Part shown: positions 27,101 through 34,926 of the stretch, one piece after another
Layout of the letters: the number at the start of each line of letters is the position of its first letter
Position numbering within the stretch: the first letter of the stretch is position 1
NCBI GenBank assembly: GCA_020850735.1
Contig: JADZEE010000044.1
Location: 1 to 64,000 of the forward strand
DNA length: 64,000 nt
From: Gammaproteobacteria bacterium
GTDB taxonomy: Bacteria > Pseudomonadota > Gammaproteobacteria > JADZEE01
Direction of reading: 5' to 3'
Translations under genes and position numbers: made by a program
Notes under the pieces: model-generated
What the model was told of the DNA's origin: nothing
The model's database searches: none
The model's input: only the letters and a program-made list of their open reading frames with translations

Positions 27101-28672
27101 GTGAGGCGCCCGGAAAAGGTCGACGTCGCCATCGTCGGCGCCGGGGCCGCGGGCAGCGTTTTCGCAGCGCAGCTGGCCGAGGCCGGCAGAAGCACCGTCG
27201 TGATCGAGGCCGGGCGCCCCTGGCAGCTTTCCGATCTGGTCAGCTCGCAGATCTGGGCGCGGCGCCTGAAGTGGCTGGCGGCCGTGGCCGAACAGGCGGG
27301 CAGCCATCGGGTGAGTCTCGCCGCCGGAATGGGCTCGGGTTTCGGCGGCGCGGCCCTGCACCATTACGGCACTTGGCCACGCTTCAGCGTCGACACCTTT
27401 GCCCTGGCGTCGCTGTACGGCCGGGGGCTGGACTGGCCGATCGGCTACGACGACCTGCGGCCCTACTATGACCGCATCCAGGCCGAACTCGGGATCTGCG
27501 GCGACACCGAGGCCGAGACTTGGCGCCCGCCGGCCGATCCCTACCCGCTGCCGCCGATGCCGCAATTCGCGCAGGCCCGCGTGCTCAAGCGCGGCTTCGA
27601 CGCCCTGGGCATGCCCACCGCCCAGCTGCCACTCATCATCAATTCGCGGCCCTACCGCGGCCGCCCGGCCTGTCTGTATGACGGCTGGTGCGACGCCGGC
27701 TGCCCGACCGGTGCGCTGGCCAACCCGCTGGTCAACTACTTCGAGCGGGCGCGCACGGCCGGCGCCGAGCTGCGCTCCGGCTGCACCGCGACGCGCATCC
27801 TGAGCGATGCGCGCGGGCGCGCCAGCGCCGTGGAGTACGTCTGCGGGGGCGAACGGCTCGAGCAGCACGCCGACGTCATCGTGGTCGCGGCCTCCTTCGT
27901 GGAGACACCGCGGCTGCTGCTGAACTCCGCCTCGGGCCGGTATCCGCAAGGTCTGGCCAACGGCAGCGGCCTGGTCGGCGCCTATTTCCTCACCGAGGCC
28001 TCGGCCTTCGCCTATGGCTTGTTCGACGAGCCCACCGAGCCGCACATGGGCGTCAATGCCGGGCAGCTCATCTACCGGGGAGCCATCGACGCACCCAAGA
28101 CCGACCCGCAGGCCTTCGGTGGCTACCAGTGGCAGATCGCGCCGGCGGTGAAGCCGAACGACATCTTCGGCATCGCCGTGGCACGCGCCGAGCTGTTCGG
28201 CGCGCCGCTGCACAGCTTCGTGGCCGAGGCCGTCGGCCATTACGCGAGCCTGCTGTCCTTCGGCAGTGGCGCCCCCGTGCGCGCCAATCGGATCGAGCTG
28301 GATGGGACGAAGGACGCACACGGCATGCCGCTCGCGCGCGTCGTGCACGAGTTTCCACCCGAGGCACTGGGCTTGTGGCGGCACCTGCTCGAGGAGGGCC
28401 GCCGGATCGTGCAGGCGGCCGAAGCGCGTGAGGTGTGGACGTCACAGCGGCCGATGACCGGCCACATCGTCGGCGGCACGGTAATGGGCAGCGACCCCGC
28501 GCAATCGGTCACCAACAGCTACGGGCGCTGCCACGAGGTGCCGAACCTGATCCTCGCCGGGGCCGGCCTGTTTCCCAGCAGCGGCGGCACCAGCCCCACC
28601 TTTACGATCCACGCCGTGTCCGTGCGCGCCGTCGAGCACCTGCTCGACCACTGGAGCGATTACGCGGGCTGA
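27101..28672 (+). CDS. GMC-family FAD oxidoreductase 1
   Basis: A 523-residue flavoprotein. The FAD-binding motif VAIVGAGAAGS begins near residue 9, the mid-region CDAGCPTGALANPLV resembles choline-dehydrogenase/gluconate-dehydrogenase relatives, and the C-terminal GMC_oxred_C segment contains HIVGGTVMGSDP and LFPSSGGTSPTFTIHA. It should oxidise an alcohol, passing electrons to a cytochrome or quinone. It has no signal of its own and would be exported with the Tat-bearing small subunit. The start is uncertain: GTG 27101 is the first suitable codon after the upstream gene, with a weak ribosome site. It is closely similar in layout to the 30258-31832 protein. Confidence 0.87.
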   Translation: MRRPEKVDVAIVGAGAAGSVFAAQLAEAGRSTVVIEAGRPWQLSDLVSSQIWARRLKWLAAVAEQAGSHRVSLAAGMGSGFGGAALHHYGTWPRFSVDTFALASLYGRGLDWPIGYDDLRPYYDRIQAELGICGDTEAETWRPPADPYPLPPMPQFAQARVLKRGFDALGMPTAQLPLIINSRPYRGRPACLYDGWCDAGCPTGALANPLVNYFERARTAGAELRSGCTATRILSDARGRASAVEYVCGGERLEQHADVIVVAASFVETPRLLLNSASGRYPQGLANGSGLVGAYFLTEASAFAYGLFDEPTEPHMGVNAGQLIYRGAIDAPKTDPQAFGGYQWQIAPAVKPNDIFGIAVARAELFGAPLHSFVAEAVGHYASLLSFGSGAPVRANRIELDGTKDAHGMPLARVVHEFPPEALGLWRHLLEEGRRIVQAAEAREVWTSQRPMTGHIVGGTVMGSDPAQSVTNSYGRCHEVPNLILAGAGLFPSSGGTSPTFTIHAVSVRAVEHLLDHWSDYAG

Positions 28673-28714
28673 GGGTCGCGCCGGTGCCCTCCCGGCCAGC
28701 GGCGCGGGCGAGGT

Positions 28715-29797
28715 TCAGGCGGCGTACGCGGGCCGCATGGCCAGATCGCCGCTCGTCACGCCCCGCTCGTATGCCGAGCGGCCGACGACAAAGGTCTGGT
28801 CGTCCGTGCGCGGTTCGATGCCGATCCGGCGCAACGCCGCCTTGATCGCCTCCCGGTCCTGCGGTCGCAGCGGGAACTCGCGCTCGTTGGGATCCTGAGC
28901 CTCGCGCAGCAGCCCGCCGTTGCCGCCGACCGCCCACTGGTAATACTTCAGATGGGTGAACGGATGCACGCCCTTGGGCAGCATGGGCGCCATCAGCGCA
29001 AACAGCGCGTCGTAGGCCGGCTTGATGTGCCAGTACGCCTGCATCGCCTGTGCATCGCGCCCGGCGACCAGGTGGTCCAGGTACTGCACGACGTAGGGAT
29101 GCTCCGGCGACTGCAGGGCCTCGATGGTCCACGCGCCGCTCCACTGCATGCCGTAGTGCTTCACGAGCATCGGCATGATCCCCAGGTGCACGCCGCCGAT
29201 CAGCAGTTTGCGGTGCATGCGCTCACACAGTTCGTACACCACCGGCAGGTCGAGCGTGGTCATGAGCTTCAGCGCCACCACGTTCGGCAGGTCCGCGAGC
29301 CGATCGTAGACGCCAACGACGACGTTGCTCGGGTGCAGGTGCGTAAACTGCCGCCCGTCGGTCGCCCACAGCGCGACGCGCAGGTCGGTGGCATCGATGA
29401 ATTCGCGGTAGTAGCGGTACAGCTGCTCCTCCGTCTCGACGCGCAGGTCGTGCCAGGGATGCACCAGCACGTGGGTGCAGCCCGCGGTCTCGGCCGCCCG
29501 CAGCAGCCCCAGTCCCGCCTCGCGGGTCGGGGCGATGAGCGGCAACCCGACCGCGATCCGGCCGCCCGCCTCGTCACAGACGACTTGCAGGTACTGCTGC
29601 GTCTCCTGCGGGCTCAGCGCCAGCGGCACGGCGAACACCGAGAACACCCCGTGCTCGATGCTGCGGCGCACGTCCCGGCGCACGCCTTCCTCGTCCAGGG
29701 CGGAGAAGTCGGGCGTGAACGAGGGCATCAGGATGTTCTCGAAGCCCTTGAAATGCTCCCGTGCCCATTGCTTGTGTTCCGCGTTGTTCGCTGCCAT
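28715..29797 (-). CDS. DHDPS/NAL-family aldolase-like protein 1 (Schiff-base lysine kept)
   Basis: A 360-residue (beta/alpha)8-barrel protein of the dihydrodipicolinate synthase / N-acetylneuraminate lyase family, longer than DapA (about 290) by a C-terminal extension with KYYQWAVGGNGG. Lys177 (VVALKLMTT) is at the Schiff-base position. The usual tyrosine of the YNVP segment is replaced: the strand reads VALWATDG (Trp144). Family members cleave or form carbon-carbon bonds with 2-oxo acids, including hydratase-aldolases of aromatic side chains. GGAGGAG precedes ATG 29797. A paralogue with the opposite pattern is at 31839-32900. Confidence 0.82.
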   Translation of the reverse strand: MAANNAEHKQWAREHFKGFENILMPSFTPDFSALDEEGVRRDVRRSIEHGVFSVFAVPLALSPQETQQYLQVVCDEAGGRIAVGLPLIAPTREAGLGLLRAAETAGCTHVLVHPWHDLRVETEEQLYRYYREFIDATDLRVALWATDGRQFTHLHPSNVVVGVYDRLADLPNVVALKLMTTLDLPVVYELCERMHRKLLIGGVHLGIMPMLVKHYGMQWSGAWTIEALQSPEHPYVVQYLDHLVAGRDAQAMQAYWHIKPAYDALFALMAPMLPKGVHPFTHLKYYQWAVGGNGGLLREAQDPNEREFPLRPQDREAIKAALRRIGIEPRTDDQTFVVGRSAYERGVTSGDLAMRPAYAA

Positions 29798-30097
29798 GAC
29801 TGTCCGCTCCTCCGTATCTGTCGCGTTGCCGTTGCGCGTGGCCAGAAATGATCAGGCGGCTTCGATCTCGCACACCTCCGGGCCGGTCCGCCATGTGCTG
29901 GCGATGCCGGGCTGGCGGCGAGATCCTGCACTTGCTCGCCCATGTCAGGCTCGTGCAGGTCGCGGCCGAACAACGCATCGCGCAACGGTGCGGCCGCTCT
30001 GCGCTCGACACGCCGAGCAGGCCGGAATTCGCGCCCACCGCTGCCGTGACTCTATCCCAGGTCACCGCGGTTCGCCCCTGAAAGTTCCACGCCGGCC

Positions 30098-30114
30098 CAT
30101 AAACCCCGGTTATC
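30098..30114. promoter_or_regulatory. Regulon palindrome site 4: CATAAACCCCGGTTATC
   Basis: Matches CATAAC-N5-GTTATG with one change in each half and keeps T-N11-A. It lies in the 460-base gap 29798-30257 between the two minus-strand genes for aldolase-like protein 1 and GMC oxidoreductase 2. The rest of the gap shows no convincing gene; a faint frameshifted open frame near 29850-30050 was considered and rejected. Confidence 0.5.
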
Positions 30115-30257
30115 GTTCCCCTGGTGACAGGGTGCACAGACATTGCACACGAACGTGAACAGCCACCGGCAAACCGCTTGCGCGCACACCTCGCCCGGCG
30201 GAACCCGCGTACGGTTCCCGGCCCGATGCAGGCGCACACCCGTTCCCGCGTGCAAGC

Positions 30258-31832
30258 TCAGGCGGTGAATTCGGCTGCGTGACTGAGCATCCGTTCGGCG
30301 GTACGCAATGCCAGTGCGTGGATCGTGAAAGTCGGCGACATGGCGCCGCAGGACGGGAACAGGCCGCTGCCCGCGACCACCACGTTCGGCGCCTCGTAAA
30401 GTTGCCCCCAGGCATTGGTCACCGAGGCGGCCGGGTCGCGGCCCATCAGCGTGCCGCCGAGCAGATGCGCGCCGAGCAGCGGGCCGTGCCAGACCTCGTC
30501 CGCGCCCGCCGCGCGCATGAGCGCCGTGCCGTGCTCCCGCGCCCGGTTCCACAGCGCAATGCTCTCGTCGCTGAAACCGTTAACGATGCGGGCGAGCGGC
30601 ATACCGTGGCGATCGGTCTGCGACGCCAGCTCGATCCGGTTGTCGTGTTCGGGCAGGGTCTCGCACAGCGACACGATCGAGCCGAGCCCGCGCGCAGCGC
30701 GCTTCATGAAGGCGTGCAACCCGGCGCCGAACAGATCGGCGCGGCTGATCGCGATGCCGAGCAGATCGTTCGGCTTGAGCGCCGGTGCGATGCCGAATCC
30801 GTAGCTGCCGAACGGACCGCCGTCGCGCTGCTTGTCATAGGTACCGTCGGCGCAGCTGACCGATGGTACGGTCAAGCCCATGTGGTTCTCCAGGTCCTCG
30901 TCGAACAGGCCGTACACGTTGAGCACGGTGTGGCTGAAAAAGCGGCGGCCGAGCAGGCCGCTGCCGTTGCCCAGGCCGCCCGGATGCAGCGCATGCGTGG
31001 AATTGAGCAGGATGCGCGGGTTCTGCACCGCCGCGGCGGCGAGCACGATGACCTCGGCGGGCTGCAGGCGCGCGTTGCCGGCGGCGTCACGCAACTCGAC
31101 GCCGGTGGCACGGCCGCGCGCGTCGAGCGCAATGCGGGTGATCTGGTGGCCGCTGGCGAAGCGCGCGCCCGCCGCGATCGCCCGCGGCTGGTAGGTCACC
31201 AGGGGATTGGCCAGTGCGCCGGTCGGACAGCCGGCGTCGCACCAGCCGTCGTAGATGCACGCGGGCCGGCCGGCATACGGCGCGGAGTTGATCGCCACTG
31301 GCGTCGGCCCGACCCGCAGGCCCTGCGCCTCGAAACCACGGGCAATGACCCGTGCCTGGCGGAAGGTCTGCACGGGCGCCATGGGATAGGGCTCGGGGTC
31401 CGGCCGCCAGGGCTCGCTGGCGACGTCGCCGGCAACGCCCACTTCCCGCTCGATGCGGGCATACCACGGCCGCAGCTCCTCGTAGCCGAACGGCCAGTCG
31501 ATGCCGCGACCGTAGCGGCTTTGCAGCTCGAAGTCCTCAGGCCTCAGGCGCGGCCAGCCGGCATAGTGGTGCAGTGCCGCGCCACCGAGTCCCCAGCCGG
31601 TGGCGTAGTTATGCCCGAACGGGTGCGTGCCGGCGCGCTGCACCGGCGCGCCGCCCCATTTCAGGCGCCGCGCCCAGATCTGCGAGCTGACCAGGTCATC
31701 GAGCCGCCACGGCGGCCCGGCCTCGTACACCACCACCTCGCGCCCGGCGCCGGCGAGGGTCGCCGCGAACAGGCAGCCGGCCGGCCCGGCGCCGACGATG
31801 ACGACCTGTACCTTCCTGAGAGTGTCTTTCAC
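30258..31832 (-). CDS. GMC-family FAD oxidoreductase 2
   Basis: A 524-residue flavoprotein paralogous to the 27101-28672 protein. Shared landmarks are VVIVGAGPAG near the N-terminus, DLVSSQIWARRLKW, CDAGCPTGALANPLV and the C-terminal LLGGTLMGRDPAASVTNAWG with LFPSCGAMSPTFTIHAL. It lacks a signal peptide and no Tat small-subunit gene is adjacent, so it is either cytoplasmic or shares the small subunit at 26518. The GTG start at 31832 lies 6 bases after the stop of aldolase-like protein 2, so the two are tightly cotranscribed. Predicted role: alcohol oxidation on a hydrophobic or polycyclic substrate (inference). Confidence 0.87.
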   Translation of the reverse strand: MKDTLRKVQVVIVGAGPAGCLFAATLAGAGREVVVYEAGPPWRLDDLVSSQIWARRLKWGGAPVQRAGTHPFGHNYATGWGLGGAALHHYAGWPRLRPEDFELQSRYGRGIDWPFGYEELRPWYARIEREVGVAGDVASEPWRPDPEPYPMAPVQTFRQARVIARGFEAQGLRVGPTPVAINSAPYAGRPACIYDGWCDAGCPTGALANPLVTYQPRAIAAGARFASGHQITRIALDARGRATGVELRDAAGNARLQPAEVIVLAAAAVQNPRILLNSTHALHPGGLGNGSGLLGRRFFSHTVLNVYGLFDEDLENHMGLTVPSVSCADGTYDKQRDGGPFGSYGFGIAPALKPNDLLGIAISRADLFGAGLHAFMKRAARGLGSIVSLCETLPEHDNRIELASQTDRHGMPLARIVNGFSDESIALWNRAREHGTALMRAAGADEVWHGPLLGAHLLGGTLMGRDPAASVTNAWGQLYEAPNVVVAGSGLFPSCGAMSPTFTIHALALRTAERMLSHAAEFTA

Positions 31833-31838
31833 CTCAGC

Positions 31839-32900
31839 TCATTCTACCGCAGCGGCGCCCGCCGGCGGCCGCAGGCGGCCCTGACGGATCTTCTCGAAGT
31901 TCAGGCGACCGTAGTAGAACTCCTCGTCCGGCTCGCGCGGCAGGATGCCGATCGACATGAGCATGAACTTGATCGGCTCCATCTCGTGCTGGTGGATCTT
32001 CATGCACGGCTGGCGCGTGTAGCCACCGTTACCGCCCACCAGCCACTGGTAGTACTTGAGCAGCGGCCAGTGGTAGCAGCCCAGCATCGCCGTTTGCATC
32101 ATCTTCATGTCGAACAGGCCGCGCACCGGCGCCAGCTGCCAGTAGATGGCCATGGCTTCTGCGGCACGCCCGTCGCGCAGCAGGCGGAAGTAGTCGACGA
32201 CGTAGGGCTTGTCGGGTGATTGCATGGCCTCGTAGGTGCCCGGCGCGATGAACTGCTGGCGCCCGGCCTGCCACATGAGCGGCAGCAGGCGCTCGACCGG
32301 GTTGGCGACCAGGACCCGGTCGCCGACGCGCCCGATCAGGTCGGCGGCCAGACCCGGCTCGCCGGCTTCCACCGCCACCACCCCGGGCAGATCGGCGAGG
32401 CGTTCGAGCACACCGAGGGGAAAGCCCGCCGGATGCATGCGCTCGAGATTGTAGTGCGGACTGGGATAGAGGATGACCGCGATGCGGGCGGCATCGCACA
32501 TCGACTTCGCCGCGCCGTAGACTTGCTCCTCGTCGTGCGGATACCAGTTCGGGGGAAAGCCGATCTGCAGCGTATGGCAGCCACTGCGCTGAGCGTGCTC
32601 CAGCATCTCCATGTTCTGCGCCAGCGAATCGAACAGCAGCGTGACCGACACCAGGATCCGATCCGCAGCCTCATCGGCGACGATGGCGACGAAACGCTTC
32701 GCCTCCTCGAAGCTCAGGCCGGTTTCGCAAGCGGCGAGGGTGGAGCGGAACCCGTGTCGGATCGCCTGTTGCACATCCCAGCGTATGCCTTCCTCGTCGA
32801 GCGCCGACAGATCCGGTGTGAACGAGGGAAAGGTGATGTTGCCCACGCCGACCAGATTTGCCCTGGCCCAGGCCTTGAGATCCGTCTTGGCGATCTGCAT
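31839..32900 (-). CDS. DHDPS/NAL-family aldolase-like protein 2 (Schiff-base lysine replaced)
   Basis: A 353-residue paralogue of the 28715-29797 protein, sharing the N-terminal FPSFTPDLSALDEEGI and the C-terminal KYYQWLVGGNGG. The tyrosine of the YNVP-like segment is kept (Tyr145, VILYPSP), but the strand that should carry the Schiff-base lysine reads GVVAVEAGEPG, with Glu178 at the lysine position. It is thus unlikely to be a classical class I aldolase on its own. It could be a non-Schiff-base lyase, a regulatory paralogue or one half of a mixed oligomer. GGAGG lies seven bases before ATG 32900. It precedes GMC oxidoreductase 2 in the same operon. Confidence 0.8.
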   Translation of the reverse strand: MQIAKTDLKAWARANLVGVGNITFPSFTPDLSALDEEGIRWDVQQAIRHGFRSTLAACETGLSFEEAKRFVAIVADEAADRILVSVTLLFDSLAQNMEMLEHAQRSGCHTLQIGFPPNWYPHDEEQVYGAAKSMCDAARIAVILYPSPHYNLERMHPAGFPLGVLERLADLPGVVAVEAGEPGLAADLIGRVGDRVLVANPVERLLPLMWQAGRQQFIAPGTYEAMQSPDKPYVVDYFRLLRDGRAAEAMAIYWQLAPVRGLFDMKMMQTAMLGCYHWPLLKYYQWLVGGNGGYTRQPCMKIHQHEMEPIKFMLMSIGILPREPDEEFYYGRLNFEKIRQGRLRPPAGAAAVE

Positions 32901-32944
32901 GTGCGCCTCCTGCCAATGTGCTCGCGGCGCGCCGGCTGCGGCGC

Positions 32945-33571
32945 TCAATAGCTGACGATCGGCATCCGCCGCAGGTAGGTATCGTCGCCGAGCTGCTGCA
33001 GGACGAAAGCGGCGACGTCGGCGCGCGACATCGCCTGCAGGCTGGGCTTGATGTAGCCGTGGCGGTACGTGCCGCGTGCCGGCGCATCGCCCAGGCGCGG
33101 TGCGCGCACGATCACCCAGTCGAGCCCGCTGCCGCTGATGGTGGCCACGCCGCGCTCGGAATCCTCCAGCACCGTGCGCGCGAGCAGCCGCATCAGCGGC
33201 AACATGATCTTCGGCGCCAGCGCGGGTGGATCCTCCGGCTGCAGGACGCCCGCCCCGGTCATGTACACCAGCCGGCGCACGCCGTTTGCCCGCATGGCGG
33301 CGACGATGTTGCCCGCTGTCGCGACCATGACTCCCGGGGCATCGCCGCGCACAGGGCCGATCGCGCTCAGCACGCCATCGGCGCCGCCTATCGCCTCCTG
33401 CACCCGCGCGGCCTCCTGCACCGTGCCGGTGACCACACGCAGGCGCTCGTGCTGGAGATCGAGCTTGCGCGGATCACGCACGAAGGCGCTGACCTCGTGC
33501 TCCGCGGCCAGCGCCCGTTCGACCAGGATGCGGCCGGTCCGGCCGGCCGCCCCGAACACCGTCAGCTTCAT
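32945..33571 (-). CDS. NAD(P)-binding SDR-like oxidoreductase
   Basis: A 208-residue atypical SDR of the NAD(P)H-binding (BVR/NmrA-like) type. The motif TVFGAAGRTGRILVERAL starts at residue 4, VSAFVRDPRKL supports NADP binding, and VYMTGAGVLQPE follows. No YxxxK pair is evident, as usual for this subgroup. It may act as a flavin or quinone reductase-like protein. The ATG overlaps the upstream stop (ATGA), indicating translational coupling with the membrane protein gene at 33568-34260. Confidence 0.82.
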   Translation of the reverse strand: MKLTVFGAAGRTGRILVERALAAEHEVSAFVRDPRKLDLQHERLRVVTGTVQEAARVQEAIGGADGVLSAIGPVRGDAPGVMVATAGNIVAAMRANGVRRLVYMTGAGVLQPEDPPALAPKIMLPLMRLLARTVLEDSERGVATISGSGLDWVIVRAPRLGDAPARGTYRHGYIKPSLQAMSRADVAAFVLQQLGDDTYLRRMPIVSY

Positions 33572-34260
33572 GCCGCGGCCTTCCGTGCGGGGGATTCCGC
33601 TGCCGGCACCGCGGTGTTCTTCCACACGGCGCGGGCAATCGCGATCGCGACGATCAGCAGCACAAAGCCGCCGCTGCACTCGACCACATAGGACAGCGGC
33701 GCCAGCACCGTCAGCGCGAGAGCGTGATAGAGGTAAGGGATCGCCGTCCAGGCCGGCAGCACGGGCGACTTCCACAGCAGCAGGCTCACCAGCACCGAGC
33801 CCGCGAGCAGCATGATCCCCGACGCCGCCAGCAGCGCCCCCGACAGCGGCGCCTCGACCCCTGCGGAAGAGATCGCCAGCACCTGCGTATCGCCATCCTG
33901 GTAGAGCTGCGCGATGGCGGGGTCGACGAAGGCGAGGATCCCCGTGTACGGCAGGAACAGGCCGTTGCCGGCGATGCTGAGCATCACGCCCCAGAAGGCA
34001 ATGCCGTCCTGCGACGAGTCCTTGACACAGGCGTACAGGGCGAGGAAGCCGAAGCACTGGATGACCAGACTCGGCAGCAGGATCGCCCAGGCCAGGCGGT
34101 GGGTGTCGAGCAGCGCCACCTGCGCCCACAGATCGGGGGCGTCCTGCGGCAGCACGATCGGCCCGCGCAGCGGCAGGCCGATCGCCGAGAGCACCCCCGA
34201 GGCGAGCAGGCACAGGATGCCGAGGCGGATCCGTAACGCGTCGCGTTGCGTCAAAGGCAT
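33568..34260 (-). CDS. Six-helix integral membrane protein, function unknown
   Basis: A 230-residue inner-membrane protein with about six hydrophobic segments (near 13-33, 58-78, 88-108, 135-158, 168-188, 194-212) and a short charged C-terminal tail. It resembles DUF4386-like or similar hydrophobic proteins often found near dehydrogenase genes, but I cannot name the family with confidence. ATG 34260 starts it and its stop overlaps the next gene. Position between a cytochrome b561 gene and a reductase gene suggests a membrane electron-transfer or substrate-handling role (inference). Confidence 0.65.
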   Translation of the reverse strand: MPLTQRDALRIRLGILCLLASGVLSAIGLPLRGPIVLPQDAPDLWAQVALLDTHRLAWAILLPSLVIQCFGFLALYACVKDSSQDGIAFWGVMLSIAGNGLFLPYTGILAFVDPAIAQLYQDGDTQVLAISSAGVEAPLSGALLAASGIMLLAGSVLVSLLLWKSPVLPAWTAIPYLYHALALTVLAPLSYVVECSGGFVLLIVAIAIARAVWKNTAVPAAESPARKAAA

Positions 34261-34310
34261 GCCGGCACGCTGCTGCCGTCGTCGCTACCGGCCTTCGCGC
34301 CTGGCCATGT

Positions 34311-34850
34311 TCACTGCGTGCGCCGGCCGAACCACATGCGCGATAGCAGCCGGTCCTTGCGCACGCATTGGTGGTACAGCGCGCCGGCCACGTGCAGCGC
34401 GATCAGCACCAGCAACAGCGTCGCGAACAAACCGTGCCCGGTACGCGGCGGCAGCGCCTCGAAATCGAAATCCGCCGGAAAACTCGCGCTACCGTACACG
34501 ACGTCGAACAACCCGCCCACGGTCGCCATACCCAGGCCGGTCGAGACCATCGCCAATACAGCGACGTACAGCAGCACGTGCACGCCCAGGCGCAGGCGGT
34601 CGAGCCAGCGGTTGCCGGTGCTGGCCGTCGGCGGCTTGCACGTGGTGAAACGCACCAGCAGGCGCACCAGCATCAGTACCCCGATGGCGATGTTCACTGC
34701 CATGTGTCCCTGCAGCGGCTGGATTTTCTGGCCGAGCGGCATCTGCGCCATGACCGGACCGAGGATCAGGCCCAGGATCACGAACACCGCGATCAGCCAG
34801 TGCAGCGCCACCAGCAGCGGGTGGTACCGCGTCACAGCCGCGATTGCCAT
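34311..34850 (-). CDS. Cytochrome b561-family membrane protein
   Basis: A 179-residue four-helix di-haem b-type cytochrome of the bacterial b561/YodB/YceJ kind. Candidate haem ligands are His10 and His17 in RYHPLLVALHW, His49 in QGHMAVNIAIG, and histidines in the last helix (ALHVAGALYHQ). It would pass electrons between the quinone pool and a periplasmic partner. GGGGGTG lies just before ATG 34850. It sits between a TonB receptor gene and the oxidoreductase block, and a GMC dehydrogenase or cytochrome c from the neighbourhood would be a reasonable partner. Confidence 0.85.
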   Translation of the reverse strand: MAIAAVTRYHPLLVALHWLIAVFVILGLILGPVMAQMPLGQKIQPLQGHMAVNIAIGVLMLVRLLVRFTTCKPPTASTGNRWLDRLRLGVHVLLYVAVLAMVSTGLGMATVGGLFDVVYGSASFPADFDFEALPPRTGHGLFATLLLVLIALHVAGALYHQCVRKDRLLSRMWFGRRTQ

Positions 34851-34926
34851 CGTCACCCCCGTTGCTCGCGCCGGGACGGATCGCGTCGGACGCCGGGCAT
34901 CGTGCAGGCCCCGCGCCGTCGCGGCC

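Noticed and set aside
29850-30050. A possible small minus-strand gene (LRDALFGRDLHEPD..., then in another frame WRTGPEVCEIEAA)
   Set aside because: It needs a frameshift, has no ribosome site and matches no family I know. It may be a remnant, but the evidence is too thin.
20164-32900. A complete steroid or polycyclic-aromatic degradation pathway
   Set aside because: No ring-hydroxylating dioxygenase, ring-cleavage dioxygenase, ketosteroid dehydrogenase or meta-cleavage hydrolase gene is present, so naming the substrate would go beyond the sequence.
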